From assembly GCA_017347485.1 (NCBI GenBank), contig AP021857.1, positions 2,275,390-2,339,389 of the forward strand: 64,000 nt of DNA. Reading direction: 5' to 3'. The notes below the pieces were generated by a model, which made no database searches, was not told the origin of the DNA, and saw only the letters and a list, made by a program, of their open reading frames with translations. The translations under genes and the position numbers were made by a program. The stretch is from Candidatus Desulfobacillus denitrificans (GTDB lineage: Bacteria > Pseudomonadota > Gammaproteobacteria > Burkholderiales > Rhodocyclaceae). Positions 16,199 through 26,300 of the stretch are shown here, piece after piece. How positions within the stretch are numbered: the first letter of the stretch is position 1; the number at the start of each line of letters is the position of its first letter.

Positions 16199-18675
16199 CA
16201 GTCTTTTGCGCCCCCCTGCAAGCGCAGCGCATTCGCCACCACCAGCAGCGAACTGGCCGACATGCCGATGCCGGCCATCCAGGGGGTCACCCAGCCGGCC
16301 ATCGCCAGCGGGATGGCGGAGAGATTGTAGGCGAAGGCCCAGCCGAGATTCTGCCGGACGATGCGCTGGGTGCGCCGCGCCAGGGCCATGCCATCGGCAA
16401 TCGCGGCGGGGTTTTCGCCGAGCAGCACGATGTCGGCCTGCTGGCGCGCCAGCTCCGTGCCGCCGCCCATGGCGATGGACACCTGGGCCTGCGCCAGCAC
16501 GGGCGCGTCGTTCACCCCGTCGCCCACCATCGCCACCACCGTCCCCTCGGCCTGCAGGCGGGCGATGAAGTCGTGCTTGTCCTGCGGCGTCATGCCGCCG
16601 TGCGCATCCTCGATCGCCAGCGCGTCGGCCGCCTGGCGCACCGCCTCGGCAGAATCGCCCGAGAGCAGCGTCACGCGGCAGCCCTGCTCGCCCAATCGGC
16701 GCACCAGCTCGCCGGCCCCGTCGCGCAATTCGTCGGCAAGGCGGAACACGGCAAGCCAGGCCGCCTCGTCGGCCAGCGCGACACAGGTGTCGCCGGAGGC
16801 AAATACCTGACCGGCTGCGGGCGGCAAGGGCCGTCCGTGCAGCGCGCCGGCGAATCCGGGCCGGCCCAGGCGCAGCCGGCGGCCGCCGAGCGCGCCCTCC
16901 ACACCCTGTCCAGTCGTCGCCTGGACCGCCTGCACCGGCGGCAGCGGCGCCGCGGCGGGACACGCTTCGCGCAAGGCGGCGCCGATGGCATGTTCCGAGC
17001 CCTGCTCGAGCGCGGCCGCCAGCCGCAACGCTTCTTCCGGCGGCATGGCGGAGAGGGGCAGCGTCTCATGCAAACGCAACTTGCCCCAGGTCAGCGTGCC
17101 GGTCTTGTCGAAGACGAAATGCTCGGCGCGCGCCAGCGTCTCGATGGCGTGGCCGCGCGAGACGAGCAGCCCCAGCCGCGAGAAGGCGCCGGCGGCCACC
17201 GCCAGCGCCGCCGGCGTGGCGAGCGACAGCGCGCAGGGGCAGCTCACCACCAGCACCGAAACAAACACCCACAAGGCGCGCGCCGGATCGAGCTGGCTCC
17301 AGACAAGGCCGGTCGCCGCGGCCAGCAGCAGCAGCGCGGCGACGAACCAGGCGGCGACGCGGTCGGCCTGTTGCACCAGCCGCGGTTTTTCGGTGATGGC
17401 GCGCTCCATCAGGCGCACGATGGAAGCGAGCCGCGTCGCCTCGCCGACCTTCTCCACCCGCTGCACCAGCGGGCTGCGGATATTCACGGTGCCGCCGGTC
17501 AGCTCGCTGCCGGCGCGCTTGGCGATGGGACGGCTCTCGCCGGTGAGGAGAGACTCGTCCACCTCGCTCTCGCCCTGCAGCACCCGGCCGTCGGCGGGCA
17601 CGGTCTGCCCGGGCGCCACCCGCACGCGGTCGCCCGGCCGCAGGTCCGCCACCACCACCCGCTCGGTCTCGCTGCCGAGCCAGGCCGTCAAGCGTTCGGC
17701 GAACGCCGGCAGGGCGCGGCCGACGCGCTCGATCGCGCGCACGGAACGGTGGCGCGCCAGCATTTCCAGGTAGCGCCCGCCCAGCAGCAGGAAGACGAAC
17801 ATCGTGACGGAATCGAAATACACCTCGCCTGCACCGGCCAGCGTCGCCCACAGGCTGGCGGCGAAGGCGGCGCCGATGCCCAGCGCCACCGGCACGTCCA
17901 TGCCGACCCGCGCCAGGCGCAGGTCGCGCCAGGCATTGCGGAAGAAGGGGGCGGCGGAATACAGCACGACAGGCAGCGTCAGCGCCAGGCTGGCCCAGCG
18001 CAGCAGGCGCGCGATGCCGGCGCTCATCTCCCCCTCGCCGGCGACGTAGGCCGGCACGGCGTACATCATCACCTGCATCATGCCGAAGCCGGCGACGAAC
18101 AGGCGCCACAGCGCGGCGCGGCGCTCGCGCTCGGCGATCTCCTCGGAGCGCGCCGCGTCGTAGGGATAGGCGCGATAGCCGATGGCGGCGACCGCGGCGA
18201 GGATGCCGGAGAGCCGGATGCGCCGCTCGTCCCAGCGCACACGGGCGCGCCGCGTGGCGTAGTTGATGTCCACCGCGACGACGCCGGCCTGGCGCGTCAG
18301 GTGCCGTTCGTTGAGCCAGACGCAGGCGGCGCAGGTGATGCCCTCGAGGATCAGCGAGGCTTCGCGCTCGTGCTCTGAGAGCGGGCGCACGAAGCTCTTC
18401 TGCACATCGGGATGGTCGAATAAAGTCAGTTCCCCCAGCACGGCAGGCAGCGCCTCGCGCGGGCTTTCCGGCAGCGCGTCACGGTGCCGGTAGTAGTCGT
18501 CCAGGCCGTTATCGACGATGGCCTGCGCCACCGCCTGGCAGCCGGCGCAGCACATCGCGCGCGGCGCGCCGCCGATGGTGACGGAAAAGCGCGTTCCCGC
18601 GGGAACCGGCAGGCCGCAGTGGTAGCAGGCCTCTTCCGGTTTCGAGTTTCGAGTTTCGAGTTTCGAGTCGTTCAC
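16198..18675 (-). CDS. ccoI: CcoI/FixI copper-transporting P1B-type ATPase
   Basis: This 825-residue pump supplies copper to cbb3 oxidase. It has an N-terminal cysteine domain (CYHCG, CCAGC), a heavy-metal-associated domain (GITCAACVWL), eight membrane segments with the SCPCAL metal site, the TGES actuator loop, the DKTGT phosphorylation site and GDGVNDAP. The start is a GTG at 18675 with no clear ribosome binding site. The codons that follow are a TTTCGAG tandem array, so residues 5-12 are repeat-encoded and copy-number change would shift the frame. An ATG 10 bases upstream is out of frame by one. It also holds a dispersed-motif copy at 18422. Confidence 0.95.
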   Translation of the reverse strand: MNDSKLETRNSKPEEACYHCGLPVPAGTRFSVTIGGAPRAMCCAGCQAVAQAIVDNGLDDYYRHRDALPESPREALPAVLGELTLFDHPDVQKSFVRPLSEHEREASLILEGITCAACVWLNERHLTRQAGVVAVDINYATRRARVRWDERRIRLSGILAAVAAIGYRAYPYDAARSEEIAERERRAALWRLFVAGFGMMQVMMYAVPAYVAGEGEMSAGIARLLRWASLALTLPVVLYSAAPFFRNAWRDLRLARVGMDVPVALGIGAAFAASLWATLAGAGEVYFDSVTMFVFLLLGGRYLEMLARHRSVRAIERVGRALPAFAERLTAWLGSETERVVVADLRPGDRVRVAPGQTVPADGRVLQGESEVDESLLTGESRPIAKRAGSELTGGTVNIRSPLVQRVEKVGEATRLASIVRLMERAITEKPRLVQQADRVAAWFVAALLLLAAATGLVWSQLDPARALWVFVSVLVVSCPCALSLATPAALAVAAGAFSRLGLLVSRGHAIETLARAEHFVFDKTGTLTWGKLRLHETLPLSAMPPEEALRLAAALEQGSEHAIGAALREACPAAAPLPPVQAVQATTGQGVEGALGGRRLRLGRPGFAGALHGRPLPPAAGQVFASGDTCVALADEAAWLAVFRLADELRDGAGELVRRLGEQGCRVTLLSGDSAEAVRQAADALAIEDAHGGMTPQDKHDFIARLQAEGTVVAMVGDGVNDAPVLAQAQVSIAMGGGTELARQQADIVLLGENPAAIADGMALARRTQRIVRQNLGWAFAYNLSAIPLAMAGWVTPWMAGIGMSASSLLVVANALRLQGGAKD
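18422..18446 (+). repeat. Dispersed bipartite motif, copy inside ccoI
   Basis: AAAGTCAGT-N9-ACGGCA: one change in each half relative to the consensus. Antisense to ccoI; encodes AVLGELTLF in the linker before the heavy-metal domain. Confidence 0.55.
18640..18667. repeat. Four tandem TTTCGAG heptamers in the 5' end of ccoI
   Basis: Four exact 7-bp units. They lie within the first codons of ccoI on the minus strand (encoding SKLETRNSK-like residues). Seven is not a multiple of three, so gain or loss of one unit changes the reading frame. Confidence 0.9.
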
Positions 18676-18690
18676 CGTCGGCCATCGCCC

Positions 18691-18723
18691 AACCCGAAAC
18701 CCGAAACCCGCAACCCGAAACCG
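18691..18723. repeat. Heptamer array AACCCGA upstream of ccoI
   Basis: Four and a half 7-bp units (one with C for the last A). Read on the opposite strand they are TCGGGTT, so this array is an imperfect inverted partner of the TTTCGAG array 23 bp away and could pair with it in RNA. It fills the gap between the dehydrogenase stop and ccoI. Confidence 0.85.
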
Positions 18724-19491
18724 TTACTTGGGCTGCATGCGGATGGCGCCGTCGAGGCGGATCACCTCGCCGTTGAGCATCTCGTTCTGGATGATGTGCA
18801 GGGCCAGCGCGGCATACTCGGCCGGCTTGCCCAGGCGCGGCGGGAAAGGCACCATCTTGCCCAGCGCCTCCTGCACCTCCTGCGGCATGCCGAGCAGCAT
18901 CGGCGTCTCGAAGATGCCGGGCGCGATGGTCATGACGCGGATGCCGGAACGCGACAGGTCGCGCGCGATGGGCAGCGTCATGCCGACCACGCCGCCTTTC
19001 GATGCCGAATAGGCGGCCTGGCCGATCTGCCCGTCGAAGGCCGCCACCGAGGCGGTATTGACGATGACGCCGCGCTCGCCGGCGGCGTTCGCCTGGCCGC
19101 GGCTCATCGCCTCCGCCGCCAGGCGGATCATGTTGAAGGTGCCGATCAGGTTGATGTTGATGACGCGGGCGAAGCTGGCCAACTGGTGCGGCCCCTCCTT
19201 GCCGAGGGTCTTTTCGCCGATGGCGATGCCGGCGCAATTCACCAGCCCGTTGAGTCCGCCGAAGCTGCTCACGGCGAGATCCACCGCCGCCCTGGCGCTG
19301 GTCTCCGACGAGACGTCGCACTCGGCAAAGCGCGCATTGGCGCCCAGCTCCTTCGCCAGCGCCTCGCCCGCCGCCTTGTTGAGGTCGGCGATCACCACCT
19401 TGCCGCCCTGCGCCGCCAGGGCCCGCGCCGTGCCGGCGCCCAGGCCGGATGCGCCGCCGGTGACGATGAATACGCTGTCCTTGATCTGCAT
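18724..19491 (-). CDS. Short-chain dehydrogenase, 3-hydroxyacyl-CoA dehydrogenase type II-like
   Basis: A 255-residue classical SDR with the NAD-binding [11 protein letters not shown] motif, an acidic residue after strand 2 (VIADLN) favouring NAD, NCAG, and the catalytic Ser-Tyr-Lys set (TASVAAF, YSASK). Overall it resembles HSD17B10-type 3-hydroxyacyl-CoA dehydrogenases ([39 protein letters not shown]), which act in beta-oxidation of fatty or aromatic acids. The pathway partner genes are not adjacent. It may be the upstream gene of the ccoI transcript. Confidence 0.85.
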   Translation of the reverse strand: MQIKDSVFIVTGGASGLGAGTARALAAQGGKVVIADLNKAAGEALAKELGANARFAECDVSSETSARAAVDLAVSSFGGLNGLVNCAGIAIGEKTLGKEGPHQLASFARVININLIGTFNMIRLAAEAMSRGQANAAGERGVIVNTASVAAFDGQIGQAAYSASKGGVVGMTLPIARDLSRSGIRVMTIAPGIFETPMLLGMPQEVQEALGKMVPFPPRLGKPAEYAALALHIIQNEMLNGEVIRLDGAIRMQPK

Positions 19492-19502
19492 GCGGATCTC
19501 CC

Positions 19503-19551
19503 GGTCAAAAAGAAATGGCTTGCCTCATCGCGCAAATTCGGCAAGCCATTG
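19503..19551 (-). terminator. Intrinsic terminator of tRNA-Thr
   Basis: AATGGCTTGCC (19513-19523) pairs perfectly over 11 bp with GGCAAGCCATT (19541-19551), followed on the minus strand by a T-rich run (19512-19503). It lies 6 bp after the tRNA 3' end. Confidence 0.85.
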
Positions 19552-19557
19552 AATTTG

Positions 19558-19633
<76 letters not shown>

Positions 19634-19645
19634 TTTTAATTTTTC

Positions 19646-19674
19646 ATTATAAACGAGGGTCTGGACACGGGCAA
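19646..19674 (-). promoter_or_regulatory. Promoter of tRNA-Thr
   Basis: On the minus strand TTGCCC (19674-19669) and TATAAT (19651-19646) are separated by 17 bp. The -10 is perfect, and transcription would start about 6 bases before the mature tRNA. Confidence 0.7.
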
Positions 19675-19851
19675 TCTCAACGGCATGAACAACGTCTTGA
19701 ACGTGGCCGGCTTCAGCAGGCCCGCGCCTCCCGTTATCATCGGGTTCAGGGCCGGGAGCGACCACCGGCACCGCGAATCGTGCCGCTTATCGGGACAGGC
19801 TGGCCATTGCAACCCGTCATGACTAGGATGCATCAAGCGGAGGAGGATGGT

Positions 19852-20358
19852 ATGAGGAACTGGCGTGCAACAGGATTTACACTGATCGAGCTGATGATCG
19901 TTGTCGCCGTCGTCGGCCTGCTTGCGATAATTGCCTATCCGTCTTATGAGCGCTACCTGCTTCGCGGACATCGCAGCAGCGCGCAAGCATTCCTGCTCGA
20001 TCTGGCGCAGAGGCAAGAACAATTTCTGCTCGACCGCAGACAATACGCCAGCGCAATGACCGGGCTCAACAGCCTCAATCTGCCCCCCCCCCCGGAAGTG
20101 GCGCTGTACTACACCGTCACGCTGTGCGAAAGCAACACTTGTCCCTTGGCATGGGCTGGCGGCCGACCGGCGTTTCAGGCCATGCTCGCCCCGATACCCG
20201 GCGGCAGACAGGCAAACGACACGATCAACAACGTCCCGGGCAGCGGCCGCCTGCTCATCAACAGCCGCGGCGAGCGCTGGCGCGAGGCCGACCCGGGCTG
20301 TGCCGTCGAATCCTGCACCTTCCAGGCCGGGACCGATCTTCGCTTTGACGAGAAGTAA
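19852..20358 (+). CDS. Type IV minor pilin, PilE-like
   Basis: The 168-residue protein has a prepilin leader cut after glycine (ATG-FTLIELMIVVAVVGLLAII, with Glu5 of the mature form) and a globular domain with a C-terminal cysteine pair (CAVESC). ATG 19852 follows GGAGGAGG. It is the first gene of a minor pilin cluster in the same order as pseudomonad and betaproteobacterial fimT-pilVWX-pilY1 loci. These proteins prime pilus assembly in the periplasm. The 218 bp upstream hold the tRNA promoter on the other strand and no pilin promoter I can name. Confidence 0.85.
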   Translation: MRNWRATGFTLIELMIVVAVVGLLAIIAYPSYERYLLRGHRSSAQAFLLDLAQRQEQFLLDRRQYASAMTGLNSLNLPPPPEVALYYTVTLCESNTCPLAWAGGRPAFQAMLAPIPGGRQANDTINNVPGSGRLLINSRGERWREADPGCAVESCTFQAGTDLRFDEK

Positions 20359-20370
20359 GCCGGACGGCCC

Positions 20371-20964
20371 ATGATCGGCAACCCGCATCCCCGACGCTCC
20401 ATGCCGTCCTTTGTTTACGGCTTCACGCTCGTCGAACTGCTGATCACCATCGCCATCGTGGCGATCCTGCTCGGCTACGGCGTTCCGTCGCTCAGCGGCT
20501 TCATCGCCGACCAGCGCGTGCGCACGGCGGTAGCCGACATCTACCACGACCTCATTTTTGCGCGCGCCGACGCCCTAGGCAACACGCGACAGGTCATTAT
20601 CGAGCAAAGGATCGCCAACGACTGGAAGGAGGGCTGGACCATCTGCGTCGACAACACCCCGAGGAATGGCCAATGCGATTTGCCCGCCGAGGAAATCCTG
20701 AAGATCACCCAGCCGCTTCCCGGAGAAAGGCTGCGTGTCTGCACGAATGTCGCGGATTTCGCCCAGCGCATCGTGTTTCGCCCCGACGGCAGGATTGTGC
20801 GCAACACGCCGGTAACCGACCTCGACCAGATCACCGTGAGCGACGACTTGGGCGACGGCGACACCAGCAACGACAAGATCCGCAGCATTTTCTTCGGCGC
20901 CTCCGGCCGCATGACCACGATGGATCAGAACGGCGGCGCAAACGGGGGAGCGGCCTGTCCATGA
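20371..20964 (+). CDS. fimT: Minor pilin FimT/GspH-like
   Basis: A 197-residue prepilin with a longer leader (PSFVYG-FTLVELLITIAIVAILLG) and a GspH/FimT domain ending RSIFFGASGRMTT. FimT-type proteins are minor pilins, and some bind DNA during natural transformation. It starts 12 bp after the PilE-like gene and overlaps pilV by ATGA. Confidence 0.85.
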   Translation: MIGNPHPRRSMPSFVYGFTLVELLITIAIVAILLGYGVPSLSGFIADQRVRTAVADIYHDLIFARADALGNTRQVIIEQRIANDWKEGWTICVDNTPRNGQCDLPAEEILKITQPLPGERLRVCTNVADFAQRIVFRPDGRIVRNTPVTDLDQITVSDDLGDGDTSNDKIRSIFFGASGRMTTMDQNGGANGGAACP

Positions 20965-21629
20965 CACACAAATCCCGGGTGCAGCGCGGCGTCAGCCTGG
21001 TCGAGGTGCTCGTCACCTTGGTCATCCTAGCCTTCGGCATGCTCGGCCTCGCCGGCATCATCATCAATGGCAATCGCGCCGCCTACGAGGCCTATCAGCG
21101 GCAACAGGCCCTGGCCATCGCCAACGACATGGCCGAACGCCTGAAAGCCAACCAGGCGATGCTGCTCACCGGCGGCAGCAATGTGACCATGTCCGACACC
21201 TACGTGGGTCTAGCCCCGATCGCCACCCCTGTCGGCGATCCGACCAATCCGTTGCACTGGAACGCCCTGCAGTCGGCGTCCATCGTGGACTGCAATGCGG
21301 CTACCTGCGACCGCACGCAGCTTGCCAGCTTCGATGTCGCCCTGTGGGAGGGCGAACTGATCGGTGTCGGCGAAACCGCTACGGCCGGCGGACAGCGGCT
21401 GGGCGGCCTCATCAATCCACGCGGCTGCATCGAGGGGCCGCTGGCTGCACCCAGCCCGCCCAATACCTACCGCGTCAGCGTCGCCTGGCAGGGAGACGTG
21501 CCGACCGTCGCGCCGGGCGCCTCCGCCTGCGCACGCGATCTCAACATATATGTCGATGCGGCGGGCAACCTTAACGACGCCACCCGCAGGCTGGTCTCCC
21601 TCGACGTCACCGTTTTCGAGCCGATATGA
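20961..21629 (+). CDS. pilV: Minor pilin PilV
   Basis: A 222-residue prepilin with the PilV leader (QRG-VSLVEVLVTLVILAFGMLG) and family features GLAGIIINGNRAAYEAYQRQ and ALAIANDMAERL. It overlaps fimT by 4 bases and pilW by 4 bases, so the cluster is translationally coupled. Confidence 0.9.
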   Translation: MTHKSRVQRGVSLVEVLVTLVILAFGMLGLAGIIINGNRAAYEAYQRQQALAIANDMAERLKANQAMLLTGGSNVTMSDTYVGLAPIATPVGDPTNPLHWNALQSASIVDCNAATCDRTQLASFDVALWEGELIGVGETATAGGQRLGGLINPRGCIEGPLAAPSPPNTYRVSVAWQGDVPTVAPGASACARDLNIYVDAAGNLNDATRRLVSLDVTVFEPI

Positions 21630-22786
21630 TGCCGCGACCGTTTAACCGCTCCGCCCCGGCACGCCTTCGCCGCAACGCCATCGGCCTGTCCCTGGTCGAA
21701 CTGATGGTCAGCCTGGCGATCGGGCTGGTCATCAGCCTCGGCCTGGTCGTCATGCTCTCTGGGACGTCGCGCAACTTCAAGGTGCAGGACGATTTCGCCC
21801 GGCTGCAGGAAAACGGGGCGCTGGCTATGCGCTACCTGCTCGACGACGTGCGCGTTGCCGGCTTCTACGGCTGGGCCTCCAGCGTCGGCTCGATCGACAC
21901 CGCCTTGCGCAGCACGATCGCCATCAGCAACGATTGCGGCGCCGCCGTCACCGCACCCGGCGCGGCGCTCAACATGGAACTGCCCATTTCGGTCGACAAC
22001 ACGCGCACGCCGGCCAATGTCGCCGCGGCCTACCCATGCATCACCGGAAACAACTTCATGAACGGCAGTCCAGTGATTGCCCTGCGGGGCGCGCCGGGGT
22101 ATCGCGTCTGGGACCGCAACGGCAACGACAACCTGCTCGACGATCTCACCGCCGAGCCGAATTATGCCAGCACGATCTACGTGCAGTCCTCCCCGGCGCA
22201 GGAACCGAACACCATCATTTTCCGCGGCAGCAACTATGCCGCCCTGCGCGCCGCCGGACAGCACCGCGCCTACACACCCGGCAGTGGCGTCGTCTGCGCC
22301 CTCTGCGAAGGGCCAATGTTCGAATATCAGGCCCATGTTTATTACCTCCGCCCCTGCAGCCGGCCGACGCCTCCGGCCACCGACTGCTCCCCCGCCGGCA
22401 CGGACGACGGCGGACGCTCCATCCCCACGCTGGTGCGGCACGAGCTGGCCGGCACTTCCATGCAGCTGACGCCGCTGGTGGAGGGAATCGAGCGCCTGAC
22501 CCTGCTGTACGGCGTCGACGACAACCAGGACGGCATCCCGGACCGCTACACCGACAACCCGGCCGGCCTGGGCGAATCCATCACCGCTGTACGCATCGAC
22601 GTCCTCGTGCGCACGACGACGAGAACAGCCGGATACGACGACTCCGGCAAGACCTACAACCTGGGCGGCGGCGCCACCTTCAACTGCACGCCGGGCGTCG
22701 ACTGCGATTTCAAGCGGCACGTCTTCTCGCAGACCGTCCAGGTGCGCAACTGCGCCCAGCGGCGCGGACTGGTGGGAACATGCTGA
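21626..22786 (+). CDS. pilW: Minor pilin PilW
   Basis: A 386-residue protein with the prepilin leader (AIG-LSLVELMVSLAIGLVISLG) and the PilW body (LQENGALAMRYLLDDVRVAGFYGW; later IERLTLLYGVDDNQDGIPDRY). PilW is a large minor pilin that sits with PilV, PilX and PilY1 at the pilus tip. Its end overlaps pilX. Confidence 0.9.
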   Translation: MMPRPFNRSAPARLRRNAIGLSLVELMVSLAIGLVISLGLVVMLSGTSRNFKVQDDFARLQENGALAMRYLLDDVRVAGFYGWASSVGSIDTALRSTIAISNDCGAAVTAPGAALNMELPISVDNTRTPANVAAAYPCITGNNFMNGSPVIALRGAPGYRVWDRNGNDNLLDDLTAEPNYASTIYVQSSPAQEPNTIIFRGSNYAALRAAGQHRAYTPGSGVVCALCEGPMFEYQAHVYYLRPCSRPTPPATDCSPAGTDDGGRSIPTLVRHELAGTSMQLTPLVEGIERLTLLYGVDDNQDGIPDRYTDNPAGLGESITAVRIDVLVRTTTRTAGYDDSGKTYNLGGGATFNCTPGVDCDFKRHVFSQTVQVRNCAQRRGLVGTC

Positions 22787-23307
22787 ACCCCGGCTTCCTC
22801 GTGCCTCGCGCCCAGCGCGGCGTCGTCCTCATCGTCTCCCTGGTGGTCCTCGCCGTCATGACCCTGCTCGTCATCGGCATGTTGCGCACGTCCGTAATCG
22901 AGCTGAAACTCGGCGGCGTTACCCACCAGGCGGAACTTAACTTCTCCAACGCCGAGGCCATGATCTCCACCTACATCAACGAGAACAACGGCCGTTTCTC
23001 GAGGGACTGCCTGATGACGGCGGATGCGGCCCTCTCCTGCTTCACCACCGCGGACGGCACGACCACCGTTGCCGGCACGGCACCCAACCGCACCATGACC
23101 AAGAGCCTCGAGGGCAGCACCGTCACCCTCTCCGTACAGCAGATCGCCTGCGCCGACGACTCGGGCGTCGGCAGCGGGAACCAGCTCGGCGGGGGCCTGC
23201 AGGCACTGTTTCTGGACGTCCAGGCGGTGTCGACCGGCGCGTTTTCCGGACGCAGCACGGTGCACCAGGGCATCAAGACCCCGTTGCCGCCCGGCAGCTG
23301 CCAATGA
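22780..23307 (+). CDS. pilX: Minor pilin PilX
   Basis: A 175-residue protein with the PilX N-terminus (RAQRG-VVLIVSLVVLAVMTLLVIGML), lacking Glu5 as PilX proteins usually do, then the SVIELKLGGVTHQAELNFSNAEA segment. The ATG at 22780 lies inside the end of pilW. PilX works with PilY1 at the tip. Confidence 0.88.
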   Translation: MLNPGFLVPRAQRGVVLIVSLVVLAVMTLLVIGMLRTSVIELKLGGVTHQAELNFSNAEAMISTYINENNGRFSRDCLMTADAALSCFTTADGTTTVAGTAPNRTMTKSLEGSTVTLSVQQIACADDSGVGSGNQLGGGLQALFLDVQAVSTGAFSGRSTVHQGIKTPLPPGSCQ

Positions 23308-23343
23308 TCTTCCCGATAGCCGAATCGACGTAGAGGTGCAACC

Positions 23344-26300
23344 ATGAAACCGAAATCATCGCTCAAGCGCGGCCTGGCCTGGACTCTGATCGCCGCCCTC
23401 GCCAACCCGGCGGCCTCGCTGCCCGTGTGGGCGCAGGTGCCGCCCAACAGCAGCACGGGCGATTTCGTCATCTACACTTCCACCGCTTCCGGCGGCGCCT
23501 CGGAGCCGAACATCCTGATGATCATCGACACCTCCGACTCGATGAACATCGCGGAACCCTGGCGCGAATATCCCGGCGCCTATGACTCCCATGTCGAGTA
23601 TCTCTGGAACGACATCAGCGTCATTTCGAATTCGGAGCAAACGATCGAACACGCGAGCAAGATTTCCACCGCCGCCCAGTCCGTCACGCCCTTCAGCAAA
23701 TATGGCTTCTGGGCCGGCGCCACCCTGGCCGACCGGCAGGCGCTGTGGACCGCCGCCAGAAATTATGCCAACGCAACCGAACCCGGCGACCCCGGCGCAC
23801 GCAACGCCTACCGCAACTACAACAATGCCAACTGGATCTACTGGCTGCCGGCCGGCACGGCCGAGAACGACGCGCGCCTGCGCTCGCCCTCCTTCAACCG
23901 CTGGGCGGGCGGGGTGGCGGAAATCGGCGGCCTGCGCGGCGGCATCAGTTTTTCCGGCAATGACTATCGGAGCTACAACAAATGCACTGCTTCGGCGCCC
24001 GAGTTGTACCCTTCCACGGTCTTCGCACCCACTGACTACGCCAAGAACACGGGCAAATACCTGAACCAGGAATGGCAGCGCTGGGAGCGCTTCCTCGGCC
24101 TGCGCAACGGGCGAGCCGCGGATGGCGACACCAGTTATCCAACGACGGTCGGCGCTGGCGAGACTCCCACCAGCGGGACAAACACCATTGCGGCCGGTTC
24201 CGCCGTAGGCACCATCGGCAACCGCATTCGCGCCCGCAACGAATTCCTCGGCCCCCCGGCGACCGGCGTCAACCCGGTGCGTGATTCCTGGCCGCGACAG
24301 GCGCCTTTTGGCGATAACTGGACCAATATCGGCTCGACCGGGCAACCGATTCGCACCCGCAAGGCGGGCGACCGCTCTGGCTGGGTCGATCTCAAGGCCG
24401 ACCTGGGCGGCTTCAATTTCGCGAACAGCGTCGGCAGCTATAACGCCACGGTTCTCATGAACACGTTGACGTCATACCAAGCTACTTTTTATGGCTCCGC
24501 CCCGAGCGCCACCAATGCCCTCAGCCTCGCCTGGAAGGGCAACCGCGACCAGACCGGACCGGCTCCGGCTTTCGGCAGCATGCTCGGCACGCCGGCCTAC
24601 TACGACAACGATGCGCAACTGCTCAGGCTGAACACCGGCGGCGGTACGACTCTGTGCACGCGCACCTGCGACATCGATGCCGATCCGGGGACGGGCGGCA
24701 ACCAGGCGGCCTATCCGGCCACCGGCAACAACGACGGCAGCAATACGGCACGCTACTGGGTGCGGTCCGGCGCCACCTGCCAGTCCACCGGCACGTCAGG
24801 CAGCGACTGCTCGACCCTTCCCGCCGCTTGCGGCACCCCCAATACGGGAAGCAATTTCGTCAATGCCAATTACACAGGATGCGCCTGGTCAGGTCGCCAG
24901 TCCAACTATGTCGAGGGCGAGGGCACCTGGTATTACGGCGGCACCTGCTCAGGCTCGTGCCGCGGCCAGGGCTACGGCCTCGGAACGGCCGACTGCAGCT
25001 CCGGCGCGACCAGCACCAATTACTGCACTGCCGGCGGCTCGACCGTGACGCGCAACGGCGTCACCATGAACAACGCCGTCCTCAACAACTCCACCAGCAA
25101 CTGCAGCGACAAGGCCGACCTGTCGCAGACCTGTCCCACCCGCGAGGGCGTCGCCGGCTGCTACTGGGTCAGCGGCACCGACCCCTGCGCGGATCGCACC
25201 GTCACCAGCGGCACCTCCACGACGGATTACTCTGTGCATACCCTCAATAGCTATGACAATTATCTTTACCACGACTGCAAGGCGGACAACGGCACTTCGG
25301 GCAACCCCGGCGGCAGCTATCTCAGCAACCACGCCGGCATCCCCTTCAACACTGCCTGGGCGCCGAGCGTCCACCCCACCAACCAGCCGTATATCGCCGC
25401 CAATCCTGGCGCCAGCTATCCGGCCGTAGACATGTATTCGGTCAACTACCTGAACTGGAAGTTCGGCCCGAAGGGGCCGAACGGCCACCCCATCGGCCGT
25501 AAGACCCGCCTGCAGATCGCCAAGGATGCCCTCTCCGACCTGGTAGCGACCACCAATGGCGTGCGCTTCGGCCTGGAGGTCTTCAACAAGCGCGACACGA
25601 GCTCCTTCGCCGAGGGCGGCAATATCGCCTACAAGATCACCACCATGGGTCCGAAGAACTGCTCGCTGGCCAGCCCGACGACCACCGCCAGCATGACGGC
25701 CGGCAGCAGCGTGCTGACCCTGGCCTCCAACCCCGGCTTCGGCGTCGGCAATGCGATCACCGTTCCCGGCGCCGGCGTGGCAGGGAGCAACCTCAGCGCC
25801 ACCGTGATGAGCGTGATGGGCACGGTCCTGGTGCTCAGCACAGCCGCCGCCACCACCGTGAGCGGGGTCACCGTCGCCGTGCCGCCCTGCTCGGCAGGAG
25901 AGCTGACCGCCTACGCCAACCGGGCTGTCCTGATCGCCAAGATCAATTCCCTGGTAGCCGCATCGCGCACGCCGCTTACCGAGTCACTCTACGAAGCCTA
26001 CCGCTATTTCCGCGGCGAGGCACCGGTGTTCGGCCGCTTGGCCACCACCGCGGCGGCCGGCGGTACGGTAGCCGCCGGCTGCGACAAGACCGCCTTCGCC
26101 ACTCCCGGCGGCGGGGCGGACTGCACCGGATCGAGCGGCAACTACGTCTCGCCCATGGTCAGCAGCCTGGATCCGACTACCGGGCTGCCGGCGGCTTGCC
26201 AGAAGAACTTCGTCGTGCTGATGACCGACGGCGGCCCCGAGGACGATTTCTCCGCCAACCCGGCCATCAAGGCTCTCAGCGATTCCGTGGTCGCGGGCAC

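Noticed and set aside
18640..18723. Heptamer arrays as a CRISPR array
   Set aside because: Units are 7 bp with no spacers; no cas genes are present. They are simple tandem repeats.
19801..19830. Sigma-54 promoter before the pilin cluster
   Set aside because: GG and GC elements are present but the spacing is too short for the -24/-12 consensus.
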